64,000 bases of DNA from NORP240 sp965222175 (GCA_965222175.1 OZ244938.1:62001-126000); one strand, 5' to 3'; counted from the first letter of the stretch, positions 51,448 through 61,097 are shown. Translations and numbers: made by a program. The notes: a model not told the origin generated them from the sequence alone.

Positions 51448-52557
51448 TCAGCTGTTGAACGCCGCTTGCAGTTGCGCTGCACAGGAACGAATGGCGTCGC
51501 CCGCTGCGTCGATATAACCCGGCTGGGTGATGAAACCGTGCATCATACTGTCGTAGTGGCGAAAGCTGACACTCACCCCGGCGGCGCCGAGCTTGTCAGC
51601 ATAGGCTTTGCCTTCGTCCTGTAATGGATCATAACCGGCGGTAATGATATGGGCCGGTGGCAGGTTCTCATGGTTGTCGGCATGCAGGGGTGATGCCTGC
51701 CAGTAAGCCGGATCCGCGGCATGGTGTTCACTGCCTGAAGTCTCCCGCGGTAAACTTGTCGCGCCAGGTGTTCCAGTTATCCCTGGTTGTGTTTTCGTGC
51801 CGGTGACAGGGTTCTGGCCGGACACGTTGCCCGGATAGTCGCCACTGTGATTGCCACGGTCGCGAAGGCCGCGAAGGTCGCCAAGGTAGCGAAGTTCGCC
51901 AAGATAGTTGCCATGAAACCAGTCTATCAGGCTGCTTGTCAGCAGATAGCCCTCACCGAAGGCCTGGTGGGAAGGCATGGATTCAGTGAGATCCGTACCC
52001 GGGTAGATCAGCACCTGGCAGCACAGGTCGGGAAATTCCTTCTCTCTGGCCAGCAGGCAGGTAACGGCAGCCAGGTTGCCGCCGGCACTGTCTCCCGCCA
52101 CGGCCAGCCGTTGCGGGTCGCCGCCAAGTTCCTCGCCGTGCTCCGCCACCCAGCAGGTGGCGGCGTAGGCATCCTCCAGCGCCGCCGGAAAACGGTATTC
52201 CGGTGCCAGCCGATAGGCCACCGATACCACCAGGCAATCTGCATCCACGCACAGCTGACGACACACGGCATCGTGGCTGTCCAGTGATCCAATGGTGAAG
52301 CCGCCACCATGGAAAAAAATTACCAGGGGAAGATTCCCGGCATCCGAGGAGTGATAGCAGCGAACCGGCAAGCGTCCCGCCGGACCGGGAATTTCAAAAT
52401 TGCGCACGGCAAAGGGTTCCGGCGGATTACCCTTTGCCGAGTCGCAGGCTTTATCGTAGAGCCTGCGCGCTGCCTCCGGAGTCAGCGTCTCGTAGGGTGG
52501 GATACCGGACTGCTCCACTAACTCCAGCAGCTTTTGGGCCTGAGGGTCCAGTGTCAT
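51448..52557 (-). CDS. HSL-family alpha/beta hydrolase with a repetitive insert
   Basis: A 369-residue esterase/lipase of the hormone-sensitive lipase family. The oxyanion motif is FFHGGGFTIGS (residue 82 on) and the nucleophile S157 is in GDSAGG; the C-terminal part carries the ITAGYDPLQDEG acid and SMMHGF histidine. Between about 220 and 282 is a roughly 60-residue low-complexity insert (GELRYLGDLRGLRDRG, then Gly/Thr/Ser-rich) not usual in the family, encoded partly by 9-base repeats. No secretion signal is visible. Confidence 0.85.
   Translation of the reverse strand: MTLDPQAQKLLELVEQSGIPPYETLTPEAARRLYDKACDSAKGNPPEPFAVRNFEIPGPAGRLPVRCYHSSDAGNLPLVIFFHGGGFTIGSLDSHDAVCRQLCVDADCLVVSVAYRLAPEYRFPAALEDAYAATCWVAEHGEELGGDPQRLAVAGDSAGGNLAAVTCLLAREKEFPDLCCQVLIYPGTDLTESMPSHQAFGEGYLLTSSLIDWFHGNYLGELRYLGDLRGLRDRGNHSGDYPGNVSGQNPVTGTKTQPGITGTPGATSLPRETSGSEHHAADPAYWQASPLHADNHENLPPAHIITAGYDPLQDEGKAYADKLGAAGVSVSFRHYDSMMHGFITQPGYIDAAGDAIRSCAAQLQAAFNS
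51859..51903. repeat. Five 9-base repeats inside the HSL-type hydrolase gene
   Basis: Units gtcgcgaag, gccgcgaag, gtcgccaag, gtagcgaag and ttcgccaag run head to tail. Nine bases keep the frame, so the array adds three residues per unit in an insert of the protein. It may vary between strains. Confidence 0.75.
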
Positions 52558-52573
52558 TCTTAATTACCGAGGT

Positions 52574-52996
52574 TCAGCGGGGATCCAGTCTGAGGAAGTA
52601 ACGTGGCGGAAAGCCGGTGCGAAATCTGAACTGGAAATCCACGCTGTAGATTTCCCTTACGCGCTGTTCTTCCGCTCCCTCTAATGGAACCGCAGTGTAG
52701 GGTTCGAATTCGTCGTCCATCATCACTTCCACCCGGGGATTTTCCAGGGCCTGATGATACCAGGCGCGAGGCCAGTGATTGGCTGCTACATACGCGTTGC
52801 CATCGATCTCGACCAGGCGCAATACCCGTTCATGGCGTGACTGGTTTTCGTTAAAGGTGGCTATCACTATGGAGGACTGGTTCTGTGGCTGGTTGTAGCC
52901 AAGCCGTGCCTCGAAGGCCACAACCTGTAGCACATAAATCAGAAACAGCGTTGCTGCGACGATAAGTGTCCATTTCCCCGCCCTGTTGATCTTCAT
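52574..52996 (-). CDS. Membrane-anchored split-barrel (nitroreductase/DUF385-like) protein
   Basis: A 140-residue protein from ATG 52996 with GGGAG upstream. A single helix (residues 8-27) is followed by a compact domain with ERVLRLVEIDGNAYVAANHWPRAWYHQALENPRVEV, the pattern of the F420/FMN-binding split-barrel nitroreductase-like family. The catalytic role is unknown. It is on the same strand as the neighbouring HSL hydrolase and DMT transporter, 16 and 40 bases away, which suggests a shared transcript. Confidence 0.68.
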   Translation of the reverse strand: MKINRAGKWTLIVAATLFLIYVLQVVAFEARLGYNQPQNQSSIVIATFNENQSRHERVLRLVEIDGNAYVAANHWPRAWYHQALENPRVEVMMDDEFEPYTAVPLEGAEEQRVREIYSVDFQFRFRTGFPPRYFLRLDPR

Positions 52997-53036
52997 TGGT
53001 CTCCCTTCATGGTGTCCATGTTTCTAAATCCGGAAT

Positions 53037-53879
53037 TCAGCCGGCGAGAAGAACTATACCAGTAATGATCAGGAGGATCAGTACGACCCGCTGCGCTGAA
53101 AATTTTTCCTTGATCAGGAAGGCTGAAATAAGCGCAGCAAAGGCAACGCTGGTTTCCCGGAGAACGGCCACTGGTGCTATACGCTCCTGGCTGAAAGCCC
53201 AGATGACTATCCAGTAGGCCAGGGCGGAGATCAGCGCGACGGCAATCCCCGGTTTCCACACAGCACCGGCAGTGGCCATGAACCTTCCCCGACGCCGGAT
53301 TACCGCGATAAGCGGAAACAGGGTACCGTGGAGGAGGAACATCCAGGCGGTATAGGAATGGCTGTTTGCAGCCAGCCGCGCACCCTGTCCATCCACCAGG
53401 GAATAGGCGGTGATGCACAGCCCGGTGAGCAGCGAGTAGGCCAGGGCTGCCTGGCTGAGTTGACGGATGCCGCCGACACGTTCTGCGGCAAAACCCAGAA
53501 TGCTGGCAATGATCAGGCCGACTCCGCCAATTTCCCTGGCCGTCAGGGATTCTCCCAGCAACAAAAACCCGAGCACCGCCGTGAGCAATGGTGCGGAACC
53601 CCGGGCCAGGGGATAGATCTGCACAAATTCACCGTGCCCGTATGCTCGCACCAGCATCAGCATGTAGGTGGTGTGGATACACAGGGAAAGTACAAGCAAC
53701 GGCCAGCTTTCCCTCGCCGGCGCCGGCAACAGCAAAACGAAGGGCAGGGCCAGCAGGGAAGTGGCAAACGCGGTGACGGCCATGATGACCAGCCGGTCAC
53801 CGCTGACCTTGATCATGGCATTCCAGACGGCGTGCAGGAATGCCGCCAGCAGCACGGCACCGAGAATAGTCGGCGCCAT
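53037..53879 (-). CDS. DMT family (EamA-type) transporter
   Basis: A 280-residue inner-membrane protein with about ten hydrophobic helices in two EamA halves (residues 5-140 and 150-278). The loop LARGSAPLLTAVLGFLLLGESLTAREIGGV near the middle matches the EamA signature. Family members export or import small metabolites such as amino acids, nucleosides or drugs. The substrate is unknown. It is upstream of the split-barrel protein on the same strand. Confidence 0.87.
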   Translation of the reverse strand: MAPTILGAVLLAAFLHAVWNAMIKVSGDRLVIMAVTAFATSLLALPFVLLLPAPARESWPLLVLSLCIHTTYMLMLVRAYGHGEFVQIYPLARGSAPLLTAVLGFLLLGESLTAREIGGVGLIIASILGFAAERVGGIRQLSQAALAYSLLTGLCITAYSLVDGQGARLAANSHSYTAWMFLLHGTLFPLIAVIRRRGRFMATAGAVWKPGIAVALISALAYWIVIWAFSQERIAPVAVLRETSVAFAALISAFLIKEKFSAQRVVLILLIITGIVLLAG

Positions 53880-53932
53880 CAGGGCATCCTGTGGTTACTG
53901 GCAGACATGTCTCGGCACGGATTTTCCGGAGT

Positions 53933-55174
53933 TCAGGCCGACATGCCCCGGGCGGCTATCTGCCAGACAGCTTCGACACGGCCGTCCCGGACTGCATACA
54001 TCTGGTTGTACAGGTTCACCACCGGGTCGCAATGGGACACGATCAGTTCCAGCTTGTCCCCCACGGAATAGGTCGTGGATGGATTCTCCTCGTAACGCAA
54101 GGTGCCGAATTCGTCGGAGCCGGAGGTATAGCGCATGCCGGACTCGCCCTTGACCAGTGGCCAGGGTTGATTGATGGTGCAGGCCTTGGCACCGGCATCG
54201 GTGGTCACCCGCCCGGGGTATTGATCGTTGATGACCGTGGTCAAAATTGTCAGGGATGGCTGAAAATCCGAATACTGCCGGGCATCGTCCCGCCCTCCTA
54301 TTGCCAGGTACTGGGCGTCCATGAATACGTAGCTGCCCACCTGCACATCGGTAAGGCCCCGGGTCTCATGATCGATGTTGTAGGTTCCGGTGCCGCCGCC
54401 GCTGAATATCCCGGTATCCAGCCCCGCGCGGTTCAACAGGTCAAAGGTCTCGGAGGCCGGAGCCAGGCGTTCCAGGGTCTGGGTGCGGCGTTCAGCAAAT
54501 CCCTGCACATGCTGGGAACCACCGTCGTAACAGAGCATGCCCCGCAGCCTCAGTCCGGGGAGCTGGTCCACCAGCTGTGCCAGCTGCAGTGCGGGTTGAC
54601 CCGGGCTGATCCCGGTACGATGACCACCGGAGTCAACGTCCACCACAACGTCCGCGACAATGCCCAGCGCCTGGGCCGCGGCGGAAAGGTCCCTGGCGTT
54701 CTGTGGCGAATCCGTGGCCTGGATAAATGCCGGACACTGTTGCTTCAGCGCCATGGCGCGGCGGATCTTGGTAGCACCGATATTGGTAGTGGTCATCAGT
54801 ATTTCGTCAATGCCGTGCTGAAACATTGCTTCCGCCTCACTGACCTTGGCAGTGCAGATTCCCACGGCGCCGCTGTCCAGTTGCAGGCGGGCGATTGCCG
54901 GACACTTGTGGGTCTTGGCATGGGGACGGCTGGCGATGCCATTGGTTGAAACCGTGTTCTGCATGGTAGCCAGGTTGGCTTCGAGGGCGTCGAGGTCCAC
55001 GCACAGGGCAGGGGTATCCAGCTCCCACATGGAAATGGCAGCCTGCATTTCACCGTTGATGTACAGTTCTCTCATTTCGGCAGCGGTATAGCCCCGGACA
55101 GCAGATGGAATCAGCATGGCAGCGGCTCCAGTGGATTGCAGGAAGCGGCGACGAGACATTGACGGACTTTTCAT
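53933..55174 (-). CDS. Tat-exported D-threonine aldolase / D-serine dehydratase-like enzyme
   Basis: A 413-residue protein with a Tat signal (SMSRRRFLQSTG) and GGAGAA before the ATG. The fold type III PLP domain shows MWELDTPALCVDLDALEANL and RPHAKTHKCPAI, with K87 the likely PLP lysine. A D-serine dehydratase-like C-terminal domain ends SHCDPVVNLYNQM, which in this family supplies the HCD metal ligands. The enzyme would cleave or dehydrate a D-amino acid in the periplasm. Export of a PLP enzyme is unusual but occurs in this family. Confidence 0.85.
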   Translation of the reverse strand: MKSPSMSRRRFLQSTGAAAMLIPSAVRGYTAAEMRELYINGEMQAAISMWELDTPALCVDLDALEANLATMQNTVSTNGIASRPHAKTHKCPAIARLQLDSGAVGICTAKVSEAEAMFQHGIDEILMTTTNIGATKIRRAMALKQQCPAFIQATDSPQNARDLSAAAQALGIVADVVVDVDSGGHRTGISPGQPALQLAQLVDQLPGLRLRGMLCYDGGSQHVQGFAERRTQTLERLAPASETFDLLNRAGLDTGIFSGGGTGTYNIDHETRGLTDVQVGSYVFMDAQYLAIGGRDDARQYSDFQPSLTILTTVINDQYPGRVTTDAGAKACTINQPWPLVKGESGMRYTSGSDEFGTLRYEENPSTTYSVGDKLELIVSHCDPVVNLYNQMYAVRDGRVEAVWQIAARGMSA

Positions 55175-55252
55175 TTTTTATTCTCCTGCCCCGATGACGC
55201 AAGTGCGGGGCTGTATTGATTGGCGACGGCAGCGTGCTGCTTTCCTGTTCCG

Positions 55253-56227
55253 TCAGGGAACCAGCACGATGGAGCCGGTAGTCTTTCTGGCCGCCAGGTC
55301 GCGGTGCGCCCGGGCCGCGTCTTTCAACGGGTAATGATGGTTTACCTCGATCTTTACCGCACCGGACTTCACCACCTTGATCAGATCGGTGGCCATCCTG
55401 CGCAGTTCCGCGGGAGTACTTGCGTAATTGAACAGGGTGGGGCGGGTCATGAACAGCGATCCTTTCTGGGCCAGCAGTGCCGGTGGAAACGGCGGTACCG
55501 GACCCGATGCATTGCCGTAAGTGACAAACAGACCACGCTTCTGCAGACAGTCCAGCGATGCAGGGAAGGTGTCCTTGCCGATGGAGTCGTACACAACCGG
55601 GACGCCTTCACCCCCGGTCAGGGTCCGCACGCGCTTGACGAAATCCTGCCTGGTGTAATTGATCGGGTAAGCGCAGCCGTGGGCCTTCGCCAGCCTGGCC
55701 TTGGCCGGTGAGCTGACAGTGCCTATAACCGTCGCGCCCAGCGAACTGGCCCATTGGCATAGTATCAGGCCAACCCCGCCCGCGGCTGCATGGACAAGGA
55801 TCGTGTCGCCCTTTGTTACGCGGTAGGTCTGTCGAATCAGGTACTGCACGGTCAGGCCCTTGAGCATCATGGCTGCGGCCTCGTCATCGGAAATTTCGGC
55901 AGGAATCTTGATCAGACGCCCGGCGTCAACAGTGGCCAGTTCGGCGTAACAGCCGGTTCCCGCCGTCCCGGTGGCTACCCGGTCACCGATCCTGAAACCC
56001 TTGACGTCGGCGCCCAGGGCAGTGATTACGCCGCACAGTTCACCGCCGGGAGTGAAGGGCGGGTCTACCGGGTACAGCCCGGTGCGCTGATAGATATCGA
56101 TAAAGTTGACGCCAATGGCTTTGGCCTCGACGGTTACTTCGCCCCTGCCTGGCTTGCCGGGGTCGACTTCCCTGAATTTCATGACCGAGGGCGCGCCGGT
56201 TTTTTCTATAACGATAGCTTTGGACAT
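55253..56227 (-). CDS. qorA: Quinone oxidoreductase (zinc-independent MDR family)
   Basis: A 324-residue NADPH-dependent medium-chain reductase of the QOR type. The N-terminus MSKAIVIEKTGAP, GVNFIDIYQRTGLYP and PFTPGGELCG are characteristic. The cofactor motif AAAGGVGLILCQWAS is near residues 145-160. No zinc-ligand Cys cluster is present, as usual for this branch. It reduces quinones by one or two electrons with NADPH. The symbol is by family resemblance only. A second ATG lies four codons upstream (56237-56239); I use 56227. Confidence 0.87.
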   Translation of the reverse strand: MSKAIVIEKTGAPSVMKFREVDPGKPGRGEVTVEAKAIGVNFIDIYQRTGLYPVDPPFTPGGELCGVITALGADVKGFRIGDRVATGTAGTGCYAELATVDAGRLIKIPAEISDDEAAAMMLKGLTVQYLIRQTYRVTKGDTILVHAAAGGVGLILCQWASSLGATVIGTVSSPAKARLAKAHGCAYPINYTRQDFVKRVRTLTGGEGVPVVYDSIGKDTFPASLDCLQKRGLFVTYGNASGPVPPFPPALLAQKGSLFMTRPTLFNYASTPAELRRMATDLIKVVKSGAVKIEVNHHYPLKDAARAHRDLAARKTTGSIVLVP

Positions 56228-56383
56228 AATGGCAATCATCCGGGTTATTATTGAACTTCATCGCAACTTGCCCTGTGGCGCCGAAAAAATCAATCCCCGG
56301 CGGCCAAAACGGTCGTCAAGCCAATTGCGTGGCGCTATAGTCAGTCAATAACAAGAATCCATGAAATCAATCGGGAGAGCTGA

Positions 56384-57598
56384 ATGCGACGTCGTGACTT
56401 CATAGCTGCATCGATACCCCTGACCCTGGCGCCGGCCCTGCTGCCGGCCTTCGTTGCCGCCCAAGCACAGCGCCTGCAGATTACCGATATCCGCGTGTTC
56501 CGCATGCGGACAATAGCGGAGACCGGCATGATGGAGTCGGCCTGGGCCCCCGGGCGGTCCTACATGAGGCGTTCCGGCGGCGGTACTGTCACCGAAGTGG
56601 TGACCGACCAGGGCATAACCGGAATCGCCCCGGGAATGAATCCTGCCGCCATCAATCGCATGAAGCAGATCCTGGTGGGCCGCGATCCATTCGATACCGA
56701 AGCGTTGGGGCATGAAATGCGCTACACCAATGGCGCCGCATCCAACTGGCGCGAAGTGGCGGCAATGGAAATCGCCCTGTGGGATATCATCGGCAAAGTG
56801 ACAGGCCAGCCCCTTTACAAGCTCTGGGGCGCAGCCCAGGACAGGATTCCTGCCTATGCCAGCATGATACAGCTGTCCACACCGGAAGAACGTGCGGACA
56901 TGGCCGTGCAGCTGCAGGAACAGGGCTGGCAGGGAATGAAAATACGGCTCCATCACCAGACCATGGCCGAGGATATTCGAACCGTTGAATTGGTGCGTGC
57001 CGCCGTCGGAGACGATTTCACCATAATGACCGATGCTAACCAGGCCCAGTCCAGCGGCATCTGGCAGCCCGGTATTCAGTGGGATTTTACCCGGGCCCTG
57101 GATACTGCCCGGGAACTCAAGAACCTTGATGTTTACTGGCTGGAAGAGCCGCTTCGACGTTATGATTTCGACGGCCTGGCAGAATTAAACCGACTGGTAG
57201 ATATCCCATTGGCGGGCGGTGAAAACAACCGTGGCGTGCAGGAGTTCAAATGGATGCTGGAAAAAGGCGTTTACGATATTCTGCAGCCGGAAATTCTGGT
57301 GACTGAAGGCGTCCAGGGCCTGCGCGCCGTGGCTGCACTGGCGTTGGCCAGCCACAAGATGGTAATTCCGCATCACGGTGGTGGTCAGCTCGGCACCATC
57401 GCGCAGCTGCACATGATCGGCACCTGGCCCCATTGTCCCTGGCTGGAACTGTTGCATGACCCGCCGGTAGCGCCCTATACCAATGGCTTTGCCATTATGG
57501 AAAATCCGCCTCGCGTGGATGCCGGCGGGTTCGTGAATATGCCCCGGGAGCCCGGCCTGGGGGTCCGCCTTAACCGGGACCTGGTGGAAGATGTTTGA
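56384..57598 (+). CDS. Tat-exported enolase-superfamily (MR/MLE-type) enzyme
   Basis: A 404-residue protein with GGGAG upstream and a Tat signal (MRRRDFIAASIPLTLAP). The enolase-superfamily residues are visible: K/R in MKIRLHH (K-x-R), D in TDANQ, E in WLEEPL, E in AGGENN and the C-terminal H in IPHHGGG. This K-x-R plus H set resembles the mandelate racemase/gluconate-type dehydratases. It probably dehydrates or racemises a sugar acid, in the periplasm. The substrate cannot be told. Confidence 0.84.
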   Translation: MRRRDFIAASIPLTLAPALLPAFVAAQAQRLQITDIRVFRMRTIAETGMMESAWAPGRSYMRRSGGGTVTEVVTDQGITGIAPGMNPAAINRMKQILVGRDPFDTEALGHEMRYTNGAASNWREVAAMEIALWDIIGKVTGQPLYKLWGAAQDRIPAYASMIQLSTPEERADMAVQLQEQGWQGMKIRLHHQTMAEDIRTVELVRAAVGDDFTIMTDANQAQSSGIWQPGIQWDFTRALDTARELKNLDVYWLEEPLRRYDFDGLAELNRLVDIPLAGGENNRGVQEFKWMLEKGVYDILQPEILVTEGVQGLRAVAALALASHKMVIPHHGGGQLGTIAQLHMIGTWPHCPWLELLHDPPVAPYTNGFAIMENPPRVDAGGFVNMPREPGLGVRLNRDLVEDV

Positions 57599-57924
57599 CG
57601 GTTACCGGTTGTGCTGGCCGGAGATCCGTCCTGCGCATCAGGTTCAACCGATAACATTGCAGTCCCACAACAACAGACGCTTTATGCCGGACTGAACAGT
57701 GGCTCCGAACGGGGCGACCGGCAGGGTGCTTGCGCCGCTGCGGACCAGGCTCCTACGGGGTACATTCACATTGAAAAATGCCCTGGAAAAAGTTCATTTT
57801 TCAACATTCAGAACAGGTCCTTTTTCGTAGCGGCACAGGCTCCCTGCGGGCTGCGCCGTGTTAGCGGGCTGTTAGTTACAGGAGTCGATGTTCCCTGGTC
57901 TTCCAGTTCAGTGCCTTTCCATGA
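57599..57924. other. 326-base gap with an AT-rich inverted repeat
   Basis: Convergent gap between the enolase-superfamily gene and the saccharopine-dehydrogenase-like gene. A perfect 10-base inverted repeat lies at 57771-57804. No gene is seen. Confidence 0.55.
57771..57804. terminator. Perfect 10-base inverted repeat between convergent genes
   Basis: TTGAAAAATG (57771-57780) and CATTTTTCAA (57795-57804) pair perfectly across a 14-base loop. It is too AT-rich and has no G+C stem for a classical terminator, but its place between convergent genes fits a bidirectional end signal or an operator. Confidence 0.35.
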
Positions 57925-59172
57925 TCACTTCTTTTCTTTCTGGGCGAATTGTTCCAGAAGCTGAAACTTCAAGCCGGCATGATCGATAAGGCGCCTGATC
58001 AGTTTTTTACCGAACGCCGTTGCCGGTGTCCAGAATCCACCCGGCAGATTTTTCCTGGGAACATCCCTGGCCAGGCATATTCCGGCCTGGGCAAGCATTC
58101 TGGCGGTGGAGCCGTAGCCCGGATCGCGATCCCCGGTGATCCGGACAATGAGGCTCTGACCCTGTTCATCGATTCCATGAAAGCGCAGATCGTAACAGCC
58201 GCTGCGCTGTTGTTCGGCTGACGGACCTTCACCGGGTGCGGGCAGGAACTTCATGGCCAGCCAGCGAATCGGCGGGACGATAAAAACCAACGGCATGAGT
58301 TTCAATCCCATTGCGGTACGCCTGGCCCGTTTCTTCCCGGAAGCGCCCTTGCCGGTCAGTAACGCTTCATCGTAAAGAAAGTTCCTGTGATAGGAAGGCT
58401 CCAGCAACGCGTTGCTGCGCAACACCACCCGGGTATTGATCGCCGCCATGACAAACGGTGCAGCCCACGAGTCGAAGTCGTTGTCGAATTCAACCCCTAC
58501 AGACGGCTGCGCGGGAAGGGCTCTTTCCGCCGGCGGACAGAGCGAGTAGGGATTGTTGAATTCATCCCTGAGGTTCCTGTCCCGGGACGCCTCCCTGAAA
58601 GCATTGACCATGCTGGCGATGGTGCCGCCGGACGCACCGCCCTGCAGCCGCTTGACGCGCATTTTCACCTGCTGGCAATAGTGGCCAAACTGTTTCCTGG
58701 CTACCTGTTGAAGGAAATAGACGCCCAGGTCGGAGGGAATCGAATCGAAACCGCAACAGTGCACGATACGTGCGCCACTGCGGCTTGCCAGGTCCTGGTA
58801 ACGGTCGATCATGCGTCTGATCCACTGGGGCTCGCCGGTCAGGTCGCAGTAATCAGTGCCGGTCTCGGCACAGACCTTGACGAGGGGCTCGCCATGCAGT
58901 GCATAGGGCCCCACCGTGCTGATGACCACACGGGTCTGCTGGCACATTTTACGCAGGGCGTCCTCGTCCCCGGCATCGGCTACCAGGCAGCGGATGGCTC
59001 CGTGGGGTTTGCCAAGGCTGACTTTCACCTGGTTCAGCCGGGTTTTCGAACGACCGGCCATTGCCCAGCGCAAATCCGGATCCCGCAATTCGTCACTCAG
59101 GTAATGGCACAGGATCTGTCCGACAAAACCGGTTGCTCCGTAGACGACGATGTCGAAAGGCTTTGTGTTCAT
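57925..59172 (-). CDS. Saccharopine dehydrogenase-like (trans-acting enoyl reductase type) protein
   Basis: A 415-residue NAD(P)-binding protein with AAGGAT before the ATG. The N-terminal Rossmann motif is VVYGATGFVGQIL (residues 9-21), and TDYCDLTGEPQW and GFDSIPSDLG follow, as in the trans-acting enoyl reductase family related to saccharopine dehydrogenase. In mycobacteria such proteins reduce polyketide or lipid chains; here the role is unknown. A C-terminal hydrophobic segment near residues 300-315 may associate with the membrane. Confidence 0.82.
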   Translation of the reverse strand: MNTKPFDIVVYGATGFVGQILCHYLSDELRDPDLRWAMAGRSKTRLNQVKVSLGKPHGAIRCLVADAGDEDALRKMCQQTRVVISTVGPYALHGEPLVKVCAETGTDYCDLTGEPQWIRRMIDRYQDLASRSGARIVHCCGFDSIPSDLGVYFLQQVARKQFGHYCQQVKMRVKRLQGGASGGTIASMVNAFREASRDRNLRDEFNNPYSLCPPAERALPAQPSVGVEFDNDFDSWAAPFVMAAINTRVVLRSNALLEPSYHRNFLYDEALLTGKGASGKKRARRTAMGLKLMPLVFIVPPIRWLAMKFLPAPGEGPSAEQQRSGCYDLRFHGIDEQGQSLIVRITGDRDPGYGSTARMLAQAGICLARDVPRKNLPGGFWTPATAFGKKLIRRLIDHAGLKFQLLEQFAQKEKK

Positions 59173-59633
59173 GGCAATACGATCCTTGTAGGTCCGATAC
59201 GTACATTCCTGAAGGCCAGGATTCCGCTACATGGTAACGCGACAGGGGGTTATCGGTCAGCAGCTCATCGCTCAACTGCCAGTCATTTCAGTTGTTGCAG
59301 CTGACGGTTCAGTCATGGCATTCGGCCATGTTTCCAGGAAACTTTTTTACAGTTCGTTTACCAGGGTTGAAAATCCTCCGGAGACAACGCACCGGACTGC
59401 CCGGTCAGGGCAGCACCGGGTACCCCTGTGTTCTGTGATCCGGATCCGGTTATGGGGACTGCTTTCGGCCGTATACTGTCCAGCAATCAACACGTTGCTC
59501 ACTGAAGTTTCTCTCCAGCATTGAACGAAGCTTGTTTAACGCTGTTTTCCCAGGCCCTGCAAGGGCCTTTTTTTTATTTCGCTGCTGGCTATACTGAATA
59601 CCCCCGCCCGTTTGTCCCGTGGAGAACCACCCA
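59173..59633. other. 461-base gap with an orphan terminator
   Basis: Divergent region between the saccharopine-type gene and the amidohydrolase gene. It includes a strong plus-strand terminator (59552-59575) not explained by any gene. Frames here are short and unsupported. Confidence 0.5.
59552..59575 (+). terminator. Intrinsic terminator before the amidohydrolase gene
   Basis: AGGCCCT (59552-59558) pairs perfectly with AGGGCCT (59562-59568) across a GCA loop, followed by eight Ts. No gene lies upstream on this strand for several hundred bases, so it may end a small RNA, or act as an attenuator for the amidohydrolase gene that begins 58 bases later. Confidence 0.75.
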
Positions 59634-61097
59634 GTGTTCAGCATGCAGATTTCCCAGGTTCCATTTTTCCCGCTGTTGTTTTCCAGGCTGGCGCGCGTCG
59701 GTGTGCTGTCAGTCAGCGCTTTCCTGCTGGCGTCCTGTGGACCTCCAGACCGACTGGAGTCGCCGGGCGCGGGTCCTGTTACCCCGGCGGAACATACCCT
59801 GTTCGTCAATGCCACGCTTCTTCCCGGTGACGGCACCGTGATTGAACAGGGGGCACTGTTGGTGCGAGGATCGGAAATCGTCGCGGTGGGCCCCGTGGCG
59901 GAACTGCAGCCTCCAGCCGGAGCGCGTCGCGTGGAACTGGACGGCAAAACGGTCATCCCGGCCCTGATCGATGCCCATGCCCACCTGGGGTATGAAGGCT
60001 ACACCGGCTGGGGTGCGCAGCATTACTCCCGGGAGACGCTGGAGGAACACCTGCAGCGGTACAGCTACTACGGATTCTCAGCGGTGCTGTCGGCGGGCAG
60101 CGATCCGGACGGGATGGCGCTGGCGTTGCAGCGTGATCAGCGCCAGGGTGTTGTCGGCGGTGCCCGATTTCTGTTTGCCGCCGGAATGGGGCCACCGGGA
60201 CAGGGCCCCAATGACCGGTTCCTGGTTCATGCCCTGGAAATCCAGGAACGCAGCGGCATGACCGTGCTGCGCGGACTGGCCGATGCCGATCAGGCGCAAA
60301 CGGCAGTGAATGAAGTCGCTGCCCTGGGTATCCCGTTTATCAAGATCTGGGTGGACGATCGTGGCGGCAGCCAGGACAAACTTGCCCCCGGGATATACCG
60401 GCCGCTTATCGCCGCTGCCAGGGACAGTGGTCTGCAGGTGCTGGTTCACCAGCAGGCGGCCGCCGATATGCCGGATCTGCTGGCCGCCGGCGTGGACGGC
60501 TTTCTCCACGGGCGCCTGGGTCCGGACCTGGACCGCGAACTGGCGTTGCAGATTGCCGATGCCGGGGCTTTCCTGGTACCCAATCTTGGCCTGGGCGAGC
60601 TGCGTCGCCAGCGGGTTGCCGACGATCCGTTCCTGCAGGAAGCGGTGCCGCCGGCGGTAGTGGCCCGCCTGAGTGACAGTTTCGCTCAGCTGCCGGTCAG
60701 CGCAACCACTGTGGACCCGGCCCGGGAAGCAGCACTGCGGGAGTCGTTTGCCCACTTGCTGGCAGCCGGCGTGGACATCCTGCTGGGCACGGATGCCGGT
60801 GCGGTTCCGGATCATTTCTTCGGCTATACCGGGCATCGGGAACTGGAAATTTTCGTCCGCCTGGGCATGACCCCGCTGCAGGCGATTACCGCGGCCACCA
60901 GCACACCGGCCCGACGCCTGGGCCTGGACACCCTTGGCACACTGGCACCGGGTAAACAGGCAGATTTCGTTGTCCTGGATGCCAATCCACTGGAGGATAT
61001 TCGCCATACCCGCGAAATCTCACGGGTTTACCGGGCCGGTGAACCGATTGACCGTGAAGCCCTGCGATCCCGCTGGCAGGCTGCGGCCGGCCAGTGA
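59634..61097 (+). CDS. Amidohydrolase family lipoprotein
   Basis: Predicted 487 residues. I use a GTG at 59634 with GGAG nine bases upstream; ATG 59643 is the alternative. The signal ends in a lipobox LLASC, so the protein is lipid-anchored. The amidohydrolase (imidazolonepropionase-like) fold shows the metal HxH in IDAHAHLG, an H in LVHQQA and FLHGRLG, and D in LLGTDAGAVPD. The end reads KQADFVVLDANPLEDIRHTREI. The substrate is probably a cyclic amide or related compound; unknown. Confidence 0.85.
   Translation: MFSMQISQVPFFPLLFSRLARVGVLSVSAFLLASCGPPDRLESPGAGPVTPAEHTLFVNATLLPGDGTVIEQGALLVRGSEIVAVGPVAELQPPAGARRVELDGKTVIPALIDAHAHLGYEGYTGWGAQHYSRETLEEHLQRYSYYGFSAVLSAGSDPDGMALALQRDQRQGVVGGARFLFAAGMGPPGQGPNDRFLVHALEIQERSGMTVLRGLADADQAQTAVNEVAALGIPFIKIWVDDRGGSQDKLAPGIYRPLIAAARDSGLQVLVHQQAAADMPDLLAAGVDGFLHGRLGPDLDRELALQIADAGAFLVPNLGLGELRRQRVADDPFLQEAVPPAVVARLSDSFAQLPVSATTVDPAREAALRESFAHLLAAGVDILLGTDAGAVPDHFFGYTGHRELEIFVRLGMTPLQAITAATSTPARRLGLDTLGTLAPGKQADFVVLDANPLEDIRHTREISRVYRAGEPIDREALRSRWQAAAGQ

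Noticed and set aside
57771..57804. Strong intrinsic terminator
   Set aside because: The stem is AT-only apart from two GC pairs and lacks a T-run after it, so it is listed only with low confidence.
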